From: Daldinia sp. FL1419
Taxonomy: Eukaryota > Ascomycota > Sordariomycetes > Xylariales > Hypoxylaceae
Assembly (NCBI GenBank): GCA_025201765.1
Contig: MU623488.1
Location: forward strand, 17,998-81,997
DNA length: 64,000 nucleotides
Direction: 5' to 3'
Shown here: one piece after another, positions 33,979 through 46,178 of the stretch
Position numbering within the stretch: the stretch's first letter is position 1
How the letters are laid out: each line of letters starts with the position of its first letter
Made by a program: the position numbers and the translations under genes
Notes under the pieces: generated by a model
Told to the model about the DNA's origin: nothing
Seen by the model: the letters and a program-made list of their open reading frames with translations, nothing else
Database searches by the model: none

Positions 33979-35391
33979 TTATACCAACAGCAACACAGAC
34001 ACAACCGCGACCCAAGCCAACGCCAACATGTCGACGATCCCGGCTCTGCTTCTGCTCGCGGGCGCCGCGCTGGGCAATTCCTTCTGCACGGTGGCCGTGG
34101 CCGTGCTCGTCGCTAGCGTGCAGCTCGCCGTCCCGCAGCGGTATCCCGAGGGACAGCACCCGGCGACCGGGCCGGCGTCGCCGCCGCATAGGAACCACCC
34201 CGACGCGCAGGTCGCGGTTGGCTGCGCGTCGCCTGCTGCCTGCGCGTCGGACTGCGGGACCGCGATGGTGACGCCGCCGGAGATTATTGTTGTCATGGGG
34301 GGTGGGGCCGGACATGATGTTGTGCTGCAGTCGCGCCCGGTGCGGCAGCACCCGCCGCCCTCCCGCGCGAGACAGGCGTAGAACCCGGTTGGGCAGTAGG
34401 ATGTGGAGTCGGCGGAAGAGGGGGGGGCGGTTGTGGTTACGGAGGAACCGCTTGTGGGACGGTAGGGCGGGATGCCGCCTTCGGTGGTGGTAGCGGATGT
34501 GGACGACGGCGGGCTGGCGCTTGCGGTGGTGGTTTGTGTGGTGGTGCTTAGGACGGGGGCGCCGCCGTCGGAAGGCGTCACGGTTACGATTACGGTTATA
34601 ACCCGTGTGGAAGCGCTGGGGGTGACGGCGACGGTGGTGGATTTTATGGTTGTTTGGGTTACGACGGAGACGGTGCTATGGACGCCTGTGCACTCGCTGT
34701 TAGTATATCTGTCTAACCCTCTTGCCTTCTACGCGCTTCGTAGGTGGGTTGGATATAGCACTGGGTAGGAAAACTCACATCCGACGTCAGCGCATACGAA
34801 CCCAGGGATACAGCATCCACCTCCTTGATTGGCCGGGCAAGACGTAGAGCCGTTCGAGCACTGTCCGACCGTCACGCCGCACGTCTGGCCGTCGGGACAA
34901 CATCCCACGTTCCCTGATTCCGGGGCGTTCGTAACGACGAAGCACTGGGTGCCCTGGGTGCAGCAATAATTCGGCTGGTCGATGTTCTCGCAACTATGCG
35001 TGTCCTCGGGACACGCAAACTGGCGGCCTTGCAGTCTGGTCAGGACGTCGCGCGCACGCCTATAGAGCGACGGTCCCGAGTCTCCATCTTTTCCTCCTCC
35101 CGTTTTTGTTCTTGACCCGGAGCTCGGATAGTCGTAGTGTAGCGGGTACGGCGGTCGGAACGGGATTGCGGCGGAGCTGTTTCCAGCCAGGAGCAACTCT
35201 TCTTCGTTGCGGGGTTGTAGTTGCGAGGGCGCGAAGGCGTAGTACTCTGGTAGAAACATTTCGCTCTCGTCTAGCGACATTTTTCGGATTGCTGTCGGAT
35301 GTTGCTGTTGCTGCGCGCGAAGCTGTGTCGCGGCGGCGAGGAGGACGAGGAGAGAGGACGGAAGACTAAGCATTGTGTTGGAGAGGTGCAT
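33979..35391 (-). CDS. Secreted, C-terminally anchored cysteine-rich protein
   Basis: Exon 1 is 34779-35391 and exon 2 is 33979-34685. The 93-nt intron has donor GTGAGT and branch ACTAAC, with the acceptor chosen to keep frame; the product is 439 residues. A signal peptide (MLSLPSSLLVLLAAATQLRA, starting at Met7 if the second ATG is used) leads into a region ending RRARDVLTRLQGRQ. A cysteine cluster follows with paired CC motifs (NYCCTQGTQC, GCCPDGQTCG, GCCIPGFVC), granulin-like in spacing. A Thr/Ser/Val-rich linker comes next, then two more modules (YCPTGFYACL...GCCRTGRDC and CASGWFLCGG...GCCPSGYRCG). The hydrophobic C-terminus (MLALAWVAVVSVLLLV) suggests a GPI signal or membrane anchor. The function is unknown; a cell-surface location is likely. 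The gene is clearly more GC-rich than its flanks. Confidence 0.85.
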
Positions 35392-36551
35392 TTTCGGATT
35401 TTCGGATTTTGTTTTGTTTAGAGATAGGTAAATAGATACCTAGGTATCGCTAATGAGGCTTCGCCGTTTTGAATAGTCGGTTTCCATTCGTACTTTCGTA
35501 ATACACGGGCAAGGCGTCCAAGTACGTAACATCAGCTATCCGTTGACATCTGAGCTGACGATAATTCGTGGACGAGGTTACTTGTTTTTTTTATAAGTCG
35601 TGCGACGGCACACTAATACCATGCCTTATCGTCAGCTCGATTTGACAGCCGAGACAGTTGGGTTATATTCGAATAAAACACTCCGAATGCTATTTCTGTG
35701 CTACTTGAAGAGTATTATTCCGCATCGATATATTTAAGAAGGGAGATTTATTATTTCGGATGGGACTCGAGATGGATTATCATTTTCTCAGGACCCAGCA
35801 GCAAAAACAAAAGAAAGAAAAGTTAACAGGGGTGATTGGCCCAGCTGGAAAGCTTGCGAGGGATCAACCGTGGTTCTATCCTGGTCCCGGTCTTTGACAA
35901 CGCATCGGTAACCAGCTGAATGTGCCGTCATCGTATTTCTAAAGAACTTTTGAAATGCTATATTATTATGGTGATTCGAAACTTGAAGCACCTGGATGAT
36001 CAATAACAAGCCGAACTAGAATTCCTCGTTAATATAGCGTAAAGTCGTCTATTATTTAAGACGCCGGGAGCTATCTTGCACCTAGGTTAGGAGGTACCTG
36101 AGGTAAGTAACTAACAGACGTTCTAGAACTTCAGGTCCCTGCATACGATCGGCCATCTGCGTTACATACAGGCTAATAACGCTAAACTCCCGTCGTGTAC
36201 CTGCATAGCTTTCATGTGGAATAGATGACCCTCGAAGATGCTTTAACGAGGATATTCCTAGATTCATTATTGACTTCTTTTTATTGCGAGCGGGGTAGTT
36301 GCGCCTACGGCTGCTCCTATATCAAACCACTCGCAGAGTGTTCTCTGACCTTAAATATAGGCCTAAAACTACATTCCTATCTCATTCCTCGTGAATATGT
36401 CTGAGAGTCTAGCCCATAAATCAGGATTGTCTCACCAAGACGCCCCATCCCTATAGTACCCACCTAGTAGTCTTACAGATGTCTCGTAAGCATTAGACAT
36501 CATACCTATCCCGAAAAATGCCAGGGCCATACATAGTAGATCTAAACTTTA
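35392..36551. other. Intergenic, no gene seen
   Basis: This contains the promoter and leader of the cysteine-rich gene (ATTTTCGG repeated at 35390-35409) and the 3' side of MRM1. TACCTAGGTAT and CACCTAGGTTAGGAGGTACCT motifs are at about 35437-35447 and 36079-36100. No coding evidence was found. Confidence 0.5.
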
Positions 36552-38327
36552 TTACCAAAGCTGATCAGACCCATCATCCTTAACTTCGATTATCTTGTCG
36601 AATTCTCCTCCGGTATGCTGATTCTTTAAGAAGGCGGAGCAAAGGATGGCTGTTGCCACGCTGACGTTTAAGCTCTCTACTATGGTAGATGCGGAATGGT
36701 TTGGTATTGAGATCTCAAAGTCCGCCAGCCTTCTTGTCTTCTTTTCGAGCCCCTCTCCTTCGCTCCCGACGACCAATATCGTAGGTTCCGACGCCAACGG
36801 GTCGTATGTATCTAGCCTATCCAGCGTGATATTCTTACTTTCCCGGGGTCGACCGGTCGGTGCTACGGCAGCGTAGACAACCCAACCGGCCTCCTTAGAT
36901 TTGGTGAGAAAATCTAGGACGGAACTGACTGAGAATAACTGCATAGATTCTGACGCGCCGGCGGATGCTTTCACAGCAACGGGCGTCAGAGAAGCAGAGT
37001 GACCTTTTGTAACACCAACGGCGTTGACTCCCAGAAATGATGCCGATCGTAGGATGGCGCCCAAATTTCCCGGGTCCTGAATGCCGTCTAACAATAGAAC
37101 GAACGGTTTCCGGTTAGGCGGAAGGGTGCATTTGACAAAGTTAGAAGTACCGTTGACCCACGCTTCCTCGGCGCTTTGATGAGCTAATTCAAGGTTGAAG
37201 CCAGGGGCAGGTGCCTCAGTTAGCTCGCGCAAAGCTCGTACCGGCAACTGTGGCAATGGGGATGCTTCGAGGACGAACCCATTGTGTGGCCGACCGTCGC
37301 TCATTTTGTCCATCATCCGTAGGCCGGCTGTGTCCTCTAATTTCGTAACGGGGATGCCAGCTTGGGTTGCCTTTCTTTCCATGCCAATTATTCTAGAAGC
37401 ATCCCGTCGGTATTCCCCATTGTAGATATAAAGCTTGTAAAGCCTACGGCGTGATTCCTTTAGAACAGCTTCAACCGTTGAATAGCCGTATAAGAACTGT
37501 GATGCCGCAGTGGTACGTGGAATACGGATGGGTCCGTGATCCTTTGATGAATTGTGATGGAATGATGCTTGTTCGTCCTCTTTAGCTTCTTGCCGTTCTA
37601 CCGAGGGTCTGGAGTCAAAAGCTGCCCGTGGGCGTTGTGGAGTAGTCCGCTCATCCCGGCTAGATTCGAGGGTAGATTTCCAAGACTTATTCGAACCCCT
37701 TTGCATCCATCTTCCGCCAGGGTCGTGAGACCGATTAGACTTGGATTCAAAATGCGGCCTTTCACCATATGCTGGACGATGTGAAGAATTACGAGATCCT
37801 CGCTCGTTCAGCTGCCTTTCGGGTGCTCGTTCCGGAGTCGACCAGGCTGCTCGCGTGTTTCTCTCTCTTCCGGTGCCTGGACTTGTCCGAAAGTCCTTCA
37901 TAAACTGAGCTTTTGACAATCCGCCATCTCTTTCGTCGCGAGTAAATCGTCCCTTACCACCTGGTCTAGCCGAAGATTCTCGTAGAGAACTACTCTTCAG
38001 CTGGTATACTAAGCTTTTCTTCCCGAATGAATCATTGGGATCATGGAAACGTGCTGCTCTCGACTTTGGTTCTGGACCCTTGTATGTGATGTCCTTTTTG
38101 CCCTTTTGAACCTTGAAGGATGGCTTCTCTGTCCTATTTGATCTAGCCGTGTTTAAAGAATCTCTTTTAAAGCCTTGAGGCCTTGCCTTCTCTGAGTTTC
38201 TCAGCCCCCTGTGGATGGCTGAGAGAGAAGAAGAACGGGAGCAGATGTTGGTAGGTCTGGAGAAGGCCCAGGTTCTGAGTAAGGCATTATGTTTGCTTCG
38301 TATATACGAAGCTTGAAAAGAAATCAT
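36552..38327 (-). CDS. MRM1: Mitochondrial rRNA 2'-O-ribose methyltransferase Mrm1 (SpoU/TrmH family)
   Basis: One intronless frame of 591 residues from ATG 38327. The N-terminus (MISFQASYIRSKHNALLRTW) is basic and lacks acidic residues, fitting mitochondrial import. A poorly conserved Arg/Ser-rich region of about 250 residues follows. The SpoU substrate-binding domain starts near residue 275 (FLYGYSTVEAVL). The knotted SPOUT catalytic domain has all three motifs: LDGIQDPGNLGAILRSA (about 410-427), VVGSEGEGLEKKTR (about 515-528) and ISIPNHSASTIVESLNVSVA (about 540-560). Family members methylate a universally conserved guanosine in the peptidyl-transferase loop of the large mitochondrial rRNA using S-adenosylmethionine. 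It is longer than yeast Mrm1 because of the N-terminal extension. It is divergent from the remodeler gene, with 701 bp between starts. Confidence 0.93.
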   Translation of the reverse strand: MISFQASYIRSKHNALLRTWAFSRPTNICSRSSSLSAIHRGLRNSEKARPQGFKRDSLNTARSNRTEKPSFKVQKGKKDITYKGPEPKSRAARFHDPNDSFGKKSLVYQLKSSSLRESSARPGGKGRFTRDERDGGLSKAQFMKDFRTSPGTGRERNTRAAWSTPERAPERQLNERGSRNSSHRPAYGERPHFESKSNRSHDPGGRWMQRGSNKSWKSTLESSRDERTTPQRPRAAFDSRPSVERQEAKEDEQASFHHNSSKDHGPIRIPRTTAASQFLYGYSTVEAVLKESRRRLYKLYIYNGEYRRDASRIIGMERKATQAGIPVTKLEDTAGLRMMDKMSDGRPHNGFVLEASPLPQLPVRALRELTEAPAPGFNLELAHQSAEEAWVNGTSNFVKCTLPPNRKPFVLLLDGIQDPGNLGAILRSASFLGVNAVGVTKGHSASLTPVAVKASAGASESMQLFSVSSVLDFLTKSKEAGWVVYAAVAPTGRPRESKNITLDRLDTYDPLASEPTILVVGSEGEGLEKKTRRLADFEISIPNHSASTIVESLNVSVATAILCSAFLKNQHTGGEFDKIIEVKDDGSDQLW

Positions 38328-39028
38328 CTCATCTCCTTAATAGAAGGTCCTATTGGCACTTTACCGAGTACCTAGGTAAGTAATTGTACCAATAATCAAA
38401 AATATGTGAACGAAGTTAAGTTGCGACCAATAGATAAAATTTTGATGTACCTAAGTATATTATATGATTTTCTTCGGGAAGCTAGTGGTATCTATCTTAT
38501 CAGTCGTACCTACCTAGGTTAGGTAGTCTGGTAGTCTGGTAGTTGGCGGGCCCAGAACTACATGGAAGAAAAAACATCCCGGCCTGTGCGGCTGCAAGCG
38601 TAACGGCGCTAAGCTATATTAAGGTTAAAGGTCTCCATTAACAAAACGCGTGAAGTAATTAATTTTATTAGTTAATAATTCTAATAATTTATTAATTCTA
38701 CGGCGCGTTTTCCAATTGCCAGCAACGTCAGCAATGCGCCCAAATTATCTATCGTAGTTCTACTTAGCATTTCCCAACGCCGTTTTCTACCACGATCCCA
38801 GAGGGAATGATAGCATGGCTTTATATGACCCTGCGCCTCCCTAGCAGCTTGTTTAATCCTCGATATTTCCGCATCGCAGCTGACAGCTGGTAACTATCAA
38901 TCTCATACTTAAAAAAAACTACTTCTCTAACATCTTGTAGCTTATTCTAGTATCTCAAATCGGAGATATGCATCTTTGTGTTTCATATCTATATCTGTAG
39001 ATGTAGGACTCTATGGGCATCACTCAAG
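38328..39028. promoter_or_regulatory. Bidirectional promoter region of MRM1 and the Mit1-type gene
   Basis: About 700 bp lies between the two divergent starts. It contains TACCTAGGTAAG (about 38370) and ACCTACCTAGGTTAGGTAG (about 38508-38526) motifs and an AT-rich stretch with TTAATTAATTTTATTAGTTAATAATT-like sequence near 38655-38685. No gene lies within. Confidence 0.5.
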
Positions 39029-42000
39029 ATGGCAAGCGATCCCGAAGACTTGACAGGTCCTACGGCCTTAGAGCATGATGATACTGTGATGGACGGAGTA
39101 CGGGCGCCGTCTCATCAAGATTCAAACTACGACGTACAAGATGAATGCGACTCAGACGACTCGTATACAAACAAGACTCCTAGTTTAAACACCGGGAATA
39201 CGGAGGAACAGGATGATAATGTGTCCTTGACGACTCGACTTCGCCCCATCGAAGTAGTCCTTTATCCCCCAGCAGATCCGTCAATATACGAACGGATATA
39301 CCCGAGCCGAACTGTGGAGAGGGTATTTGATATAATAGAGGAAGAGGACGGCGACGCATACTATTTCGTTGAGTTTAAAGATGGGGATATAGAAGAAGTA
39401 AGTGAGTCTTGTATTATTTTCAGCTTTGAAGAGATTCAGGCATCGATTACATACTATATCCCCTTTGTTTCTTAAACACACATTACCTTTCCATATGTTA
39501 TTTAGCATACCACTTGGTTCAAGTTCACGAGCTACTTCCTTCATCCGAACAACCACCCTGTGTGATTGCTTCGACGACAACGTACAAGTTACTTACCCCT
39601 CGACTCACGATCCTCACCGCGTGTAGTTGCTGCGAGGATAACGTACAAGTGACTTATCCTTTAGCTCACGATCTTTATTACGTGTGGTTGCCTCAACAAT
39701 AACGTACAAGTTAGGTACTTACTTATCTTTCACCTCACGATCCTTACCGCGTGCAACTGCTTTGAGAATAACGTACAAGTGACCTACCCACTAACTCACG
39801 ATCTTTGTTGCGTGTAACTGCTGCGAGGATAGCGTACAAGTTACTTACCCCTCAACTTACAATCATTACCGCGTGCAACTGCTTCAACAATAGCGTACAA
39901 GTTACTTATACCTCAATTCACGATCATTACCGCGTGTCACTTCCTCGTGGTAATTCGTGTCTTAGGGTTTAACCTCATTACCCCAAAATATAAACTCACC
40001 TACCTACCTACCTACCTACCTACTTGATACATGGATGTATCACTTCGTTCTTCTCCCATCCATCCGTCATTTTACTTCTCCCACTGTTACTCTCATCGCC
40101 CCAGTAACTGAAGACATTCCTATCCAACCACATACACCACAAACCACATATTTCCGCACCTTGTTTTACCCTCTCTTCATCCACATGCTTAGCAAGCTTC
40201 CTACGGGGTTGGTCTGAGCATTATAGGCTTCCCTTATCTCTACCAGAGCCAGCAGGACAAGATAGTAGGTTTTTCGAGGCGGGTACACGCCATAAGTCTA
40301 AATTATCTCTTGCCCCGTTGGCAAGAAACATCCCATTTACCCCACTGCACACTCTTCGAATCCATACGTATAAACATTACCTCGATACTACTACACGCTG
40401 ACCATCCCTCTGCTATTTTTCCTCTTCCGTATTTTCCTTAAAACGCCAGGTTTCTCTTCATACTAATTTCTCTGACTAGGTGGCATATGACGATATGCTA
40501 CAACTAAAGGGCGGCCCTCGTGCTGCACAGAAATTCTCTCTTCGAAGATTTAGCGGCGTGGATATAGAAGACATAGGTTTTCCGCCTGACGAGTATGATG
40601 AGGATGATGATTCCGAATCTCAAGACTCTGATCGCCCCAAGAAGCGAAAGAGACTATCCCAAACCACTCGCAGAAGCACGCGACAAGCCTCAAAACAAGC
40701 ATCAGTGCGAACATCTATGGAACATGACCTCGAAGTCGATGGGTTTGAAGATGACTTGTCATCCGATAAGGAGTTCAAGGATGTAAACCCTTCAAAATCT
40801 AAGAGCTCAATTCGACATTCTACAAGAGTCACTCGCTCAGGAAATACTGAGTTGCGAAGCCAACGTAAAGCGGACGATTCCGAAGACGAATTGGCCCAGG
40901 ATCACAAATCCGATGAGGATGATGAATATAACGAAGTCATTCCTTTCATTCGTTCCGATATTGGCGGCGCGGTAAGATCGTCCAGGAAAAGAAAAAGGCC
41001 CAAGGCCGCATATACCACTAGTAAATATGCCGACAGCGATTCGGAGATCGAATTTGTCGCATCTCGGCGGTCTAAGAGATCGACAAAAACTTCGAAGAGT
41101 ATGCGCGATCCTGAGATTGACGATGAATATTACGACGGGCACGAGGATAAGGACACGTTTGCACCTAAGATTGCAGCAATCAAGGAAGTTTTTGAGGAGC
41201 GAATTGAACACTCCGAATTTCGACAAGTACATGCTAAGGTGTGTGACAGCTGTTCGTGTGGGCCAAGCCACACGAAAGGCACCCTCATCCCATGCCAGGG
41301 GTGTTCTTTTTCATTTCACAAGCAATGCATCGGTCCGAGATCTCAGCGTGACCATAGGGTTACCAAAGTCGGCTCGGAAGACTTTGTATTACAATGTCGC
41401 TTCTGTATTGGGCTACACAAAAAGAAAGACAAACGCGCTCCGAGCTATTCGTCATGTCAGCACTGTAAAATGCCCGGCGTCTCGTGTGCAGAGTTCTCGG
41501 CGAAGAAAACTCCTAAACAGGAGGAAAAAGCCAGACTTGAGAACGGGGGCGAAGACCCAATTACACAGGTCCAGCCCAGCCTAGTATACAATCCACTCAA
41601 TGTGCTCTTCCGCTGCTTAATTTGCAGACGCGCCTATCATTTTCAGCATCTACCTCCACTAACCGAAACCTCCAACGGGAATCGTTTGGAAGAATACTCG
41701 CTGGCTGGTTGGAAATGCAAAGAGTGTCTAGGCACAAACCGAGGAATTCACGCATTAGTCGCGTGGCGACCTGCTGACCAGGATGCATATGTCGAAAACC
41801 AGAGAGCCCATGAGTTTAGCGAAGACGAGATAGAATATTTGGTGAAGTGGGACCGCAAGTCTCATCTTCACGACACATGGATGCCCGGAGCTTGGGTTTA
41901 TGGCGTAGCCGTAGCTGCCATGCGCGCCGCTTTCCATAAGCGCGAAGAGAACGAACTGCCCAAGATGACCACAGAGTCCGCGGTCGAAGAGGAATGGGTT

Positions 42001-45000
42001 CTAGCCGATGTTTTCCTCGATGTGAAATACAAACGGGGTTTTAGTGCGTCTTCCAAAGCACAGGATCTGACTCGAATCTCTGAGGTTGAGTCAGTATACG
42101 TGAAATTTCAAGGGCTTAGCTATGAAGAGGCAGTTTGGGATGAGCCGCCTCCTCGTGATTCAACACTCTGGCCTGCGTTTGCAGCTGCATATGAAGAATT
42201 TCTAAACGGAAAATATTTCTCGTCTGTTAAAGATCAGGAAATGCGCCAGCGTATTAGTCTCTATCGATCCCTGGATTTTCAAGAATACTGCGAGTTGAAA
42301 AGCCAACCGCCGGGCCTTAAAGAAGGGCGGACTCTAATGCCATATCAAATGGAGGGTGTCAATTGGCTTTTGTACAGCTTCCATCAGCAGCAGAATGTTA
42401 TTCTTGCTGATGAGATGGGGCTTGGCAAGACGATCCAGATCGTCTCTTTTATCAGCTCTCTTGTCCAAGATAAGCCCCAGTGCTGGCCGTTTCTCATCGT
42501 CGTACCGAATGCAACTTGCCCTAATTGGCGTCGTGAGCTTAAAGACTGGTCCCCGGGACTCCGAGTAGTAACATATCACGGCGGGAGAATTTCCCAGGAG
42601 TTAGCGTACAGACATGAACTCTTCCCTAACGGGGCTAAAGAAGGAATGAAGGCACACGTTGTGATCATGTCTTACGAGGCGGCTGGTTCAATGGGGCACA
42701 CTTTCCAGGGTGTCAAATGGGCTGGCCTTATCGTGGACGAGGGCCAGAGGCTCAAGAATGACGAAACTCAACTCTACAGGACGCTCGTAGATTTAAAGAT
42801 TCCTTGTAGAATCCTGCTAACGGGTACGTGGCGGGAAATGGTCATTTATATATTTGAATACGCTAACGTTTAATAGGAACACCGTTGCAGAACAACAAGA
42901 AGGAATTGTTCACTCTTCTTCAGTTTATTGATTCAAAGAACAACGCGGAAGAGCTGGATGCCCAGTACGACGAACTGACGAAAGAAAATCTACCGAAACT
43001 CCACGACCTTATCCGTCCATATTTCTTGCGACGCACTAAAGCTCAGGTCCTCAAGTTCTTACCGCCAATGGCTCAGGTCATTGTTCCCGTTACCATGACA
43101 GTACTTCAGGAGAAGTTATCCAAATCGATTATAGCTCGAAATCCCGAGCTTATTAAAGCGATCATCTCTAAAGGGAGGATGAAAGCAGGCGATCGCAAGA
43201 ACTTGAGCAATATCATGGCAGATCTGAGGCAGTGTTTGTGCCACCCCTTCTGTTTCAATTCTAACGTTGAAGACAAGAATGTCAGTGAGCAACAGATGGC
43301 ACGTAACCTAATTGAAGCCTCGCCAAAGTTTAAGCTTCTGGAAACGATGCTCCCGAAGCTTAGAGCAGGAGGCCACCGCGTACTAATATTCAGCCAGTTC
43401 ATACGCTGTCTAGACATCATTGAAGATTTCCTAAACATACTAGGTCTTCCATTTGGGCGAATCGACGGGCAATTGAGTGCTCTCAAGAAACAGAGACAGA
43501 TTGATGCCTTCAACGCTCCTAACTCGCCGCTATTCGCGATGCTGCTATCTACGCGTGCTGGCGGTGTTGGTATTAATCTCGCTACAGCAGACACCGTTAT
43601 CATATACGACCCGGACTGGAACCCACATCAGGATATCCAGGCCATATCCCGGGCTCACCGAATCGGCCAGAAGGAGAAAGTTTTATGCTTTCAACTTACG
43701 ACCAAGGACACCGTTGAAGAGAACATTATGCAGACCGGTAGAAAGAAGTTGGCCTTGGACCATGCTCTCATAGAGAGCTTAGATGCCGATAGCGAGAACA
43801 CCGGCGATCTGGAGTCGATTTTGAAACGCGGTGCGGAGGCATTATTTAGTGATAAGGATAAGGTGAAGATTACATATGATTCAGCAGCAGTTGACAAATT
43901 GCTAGATAGGAGCCGGCTCGAGAGTACGAGCACTGACAACGAAACGGCTGAAAATCAGTTTTCCGTCGCGCGTGTTTGGGCCGTTGACTCGGGTACGCTC
44001 ACGGATAACATAGATCAGCCTGACAACAATCCACCTAGTACGGACGCAAGCGTCTGGGAGAATATTCTCAAGGCGCGTGAAGAAGAGCATCGACGAGAAC
44101 TTGCTGCAAAGCAAGAGGTGTATGGTCGTGGTGCTAGACGACGTGGTACTCAGGTAAGGAACCTTTGGCAAAGAACCTTATCCAGGTAGTCATAGCTAAC
44201 ATATGACATAGGGTGTGGACTACAATGGTGCTCGGGTACGTTACATCGAAAGTCTCGATAACATCGATGATGAATGTCTAACAGAAAAACAGCGCCCAGA
44301 GCCAGACAGTGGCGGTTCCGATATCGATGGAGAGGACGAGTTATATATCGATAACGGTGTGGAAGACGATGATGACGAAATCTACCAAGAGGAGCAGGAG
44401 ACGTCCCTGAGAAACAAGGGAGCTAAAGGTAAACACCCTACTTCTACGACGCGACAAAAGTTGCGATTACAGAAAACCAAGATAGTTAACTCTTCTCGTA
44501 ATAGTAGATCACAATCAGGCTGTAGAGTTGCCCAGCCAAGCACCGGCCAAAGCTCCCCAGTTCAACCAGACTCAGGCAGTATTGGCCCCAGCCAACCCCA
44601 GTACCGGAGCCAACCGACCACCGGCACAGAATCGAGTGCTACCTCAGCAGAGTGTCCTCCCGTCGCAGGCATCTCTCCTCCGAAATCCGAATCCTAGCTT
44701 GATAGGACCGATAGCACATCATGTGTCACTTCCCACTAATGGCAATTCTCAATCATCTTCAACCGTTACTCCCGCTGTGTCATCCTTTAGAATGCCGAGA
44801 TCAAGGGGAACAGCGAGGTCGAACGAGGCCATGAGACCTACCCCTGAAGCAATACTAAACAGTTTCATTGCTGCTCCACCAGCTTGTCCCCGGGACAAAG
44901 ATGGCGTTTGTCTCGTTTGCAAGAATACACATCCTTTAAACAGAGCTTGCATAGAGTTCAACTCGGAAATCTCGCTACGCCTCGCCATCGATACCCTACG

Positions 45001-45079
45001 ACCTTACGGAAATTCAGCTCACGTTCAGGCGTTCAAGCTATTCCTGACAGGTAGGCTGCGACAATTATCAGGCCGTTGA
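39029..45079 (+). CDS. mit1: Mit1/CHD3-type SNF2 chromatin remodeler
   Basis: Exons are 39029-39397, 40480-42823, 42877-44153, 44212-44428 and 44505-45079, giving 1593 residues. Intron 1 is 1082 nt and holds a minisatellite; the others are 53-76 nt. Domains in order: an N-terminal SH3/chromo-like segment split by intron 1, an acidic/basic low-complexity region, a PHD-type finger (about 374-430, CDSC...CQGC...HKQC...CRFC) and a second Cys/His cluster (about 495-540, CLICRRAYH). Next are chromo-like segments (YLVKWDRKSHLHDTWMP and YVKFQGLSYEEAVWDE). The SNF2 ATPase follows, with DEMGLGKT (about 766), DEGQ in motif II (about 875), LLTGTPLQNN, and the helicase C lobe (STRAGGVGINLA, AISRAHRIGQ). 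A C-terminal CLVCKNTHPLNRAC is near 1538. Mit1 is the remodeling subunit of the SHREC heterochromatin-silencing complex in fission yeast. Confidence 0.9.
39510..39960. repeat. ~61-bp minisatellite inside intron 1 of the remodeler gene
   Basis: About six to seven degenerate head-to-tail units lie here. Each contains (A/G)CGTACAAGT(T/G)AC, then CTCACGATC, then CGCGTGNANCTGC. Clear unit starts (CGTACAAG) occur near 39580, 39641, 39702, 39771, 39832 and 39893. One unit is longer through a TTAGGTAC insertion near 39711. The units are not an open coding repeat, because each reading frame is stopped. Read on the minus strand, each unit offers a near-consensus 5' splice site, GTAAGT, from ACTTAC. Confidence 0.85.
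39999..40023. repeat. (CTAC)n microsatellite in intron 1 of the remodeler gene
   Basis: CTAC is repeated about six times without interruption, some 40 bp after the minisatellite. A similar run occurs at about 48580-48597 in another gene's 3' region. Confidence 0.9.
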
Positions 45080-46178
45080 AGCCTCGGACTCGTACCGCGA
45101 GTCCGGAAGAAAAAGGCAGTAATTCATGTATTTGATTACGAGCAATTATCTTGCCTAGGCATCGATGGGTATACTGTTTGCTATGTTCTTTTACTGTAAA
45201 TAGAGAGAAATCAAGTTTTATCGATACTACTAGTTATGGCTACACTTGTTGTATTACCTACTTCGGTAGGTATACTCAAGGTACCTTAGTCTAGACAGTC
45301 GAACACATAATAGCTCAGCCCTGCAAACGAAAGCAGAAGGAATAATAAATGACCATCGTTGATTTACGATTCGTACGGTTTTTCTTGCTTTCCTTTTTTC
45401 TTCTTTTTTTCTTCTTTTTTTCTTCTTCTTTTCTTCTTCTTTTTTTCTCTTAGCTCAATTTCGGATTCATTCTAAATCAACTAATAACTATACGTCCGGT
45501 AAGGCTATACTGTTATACAGGCCGTTTGTCACGTGGGAAACACAAGACAAGAACTGCAGGTATCCGTGGAATGCATTCAACCTTATTTGAGGTTTCTCAG
45601 CAAACGCCAGTGATGATAGAAAAAAAAGATTTAGAAAAAAAAAAAAAAAAAAAAAACCCAGTTATGCGCGTAGGGAAAGTTGTGTATGTGTGTGTACCTA
45701 AAGAATCTTGTTATTGACATGTAATGTAGGTAGGTATGCTGTATGCGTGTGTGTTAGCTTGCTTTCCCAAGCTTTGCCCAACGAAAAGGAAGTTAAGTCC
45801 TAGGCATCCAAGGTTCCTTTTTTTCACCTATGCTTCTTATGCCTCTGCTTCCACTCACCTAGGGTTCCCCGGCATCCTTTTAAAGATCGACGTGTTTCTT
45901 GTTAAAGTCTGCCTACATAACCTGACCTACTTCAGCATAACTTCTCTTTTTATTTAAAATAGGTCGTTGGCAACTATTAGTATCATCCTATTTTACAATC
46001 TCGTAACGTCGTGCCCTTTTTTGTTTTTTTTTTTTTTGTTTTTTTTGTTTTTGTCAAGACGTACTTCGTGTTGTTAATCCAGTCCTACGAGACGATATAA
46101 ATACCCAGAGCCACGTATCCGTTTTCTCTCTTTCCGTTTGCTCTGGTTTCTTTGATATTCACCTTCTTATTTCTCAAT
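45080..46178. other. Intergenic: low-complexity promoter of the CCCH gene
   Basis: The 3' region of the remodeler is followed by homopolymer-rich sequence: a T/CT tract at 45377-45450, a run of 22 A (45635-45656) and a T-rich tract with G interruptions (46019-46054). The last lies about 125 bp before the start of the next gene and may be its pyrimidine-rich core promoter. No gene was seen. Confidence 0.55.

Noticed and set aside
33888..34381. Overlapping plus-strand frames opposite the cysteine-rich gene
   Set aside because: They are shadows of a GC-rich gene on the minus strand; the Arg/Pro-rich products have no motif.
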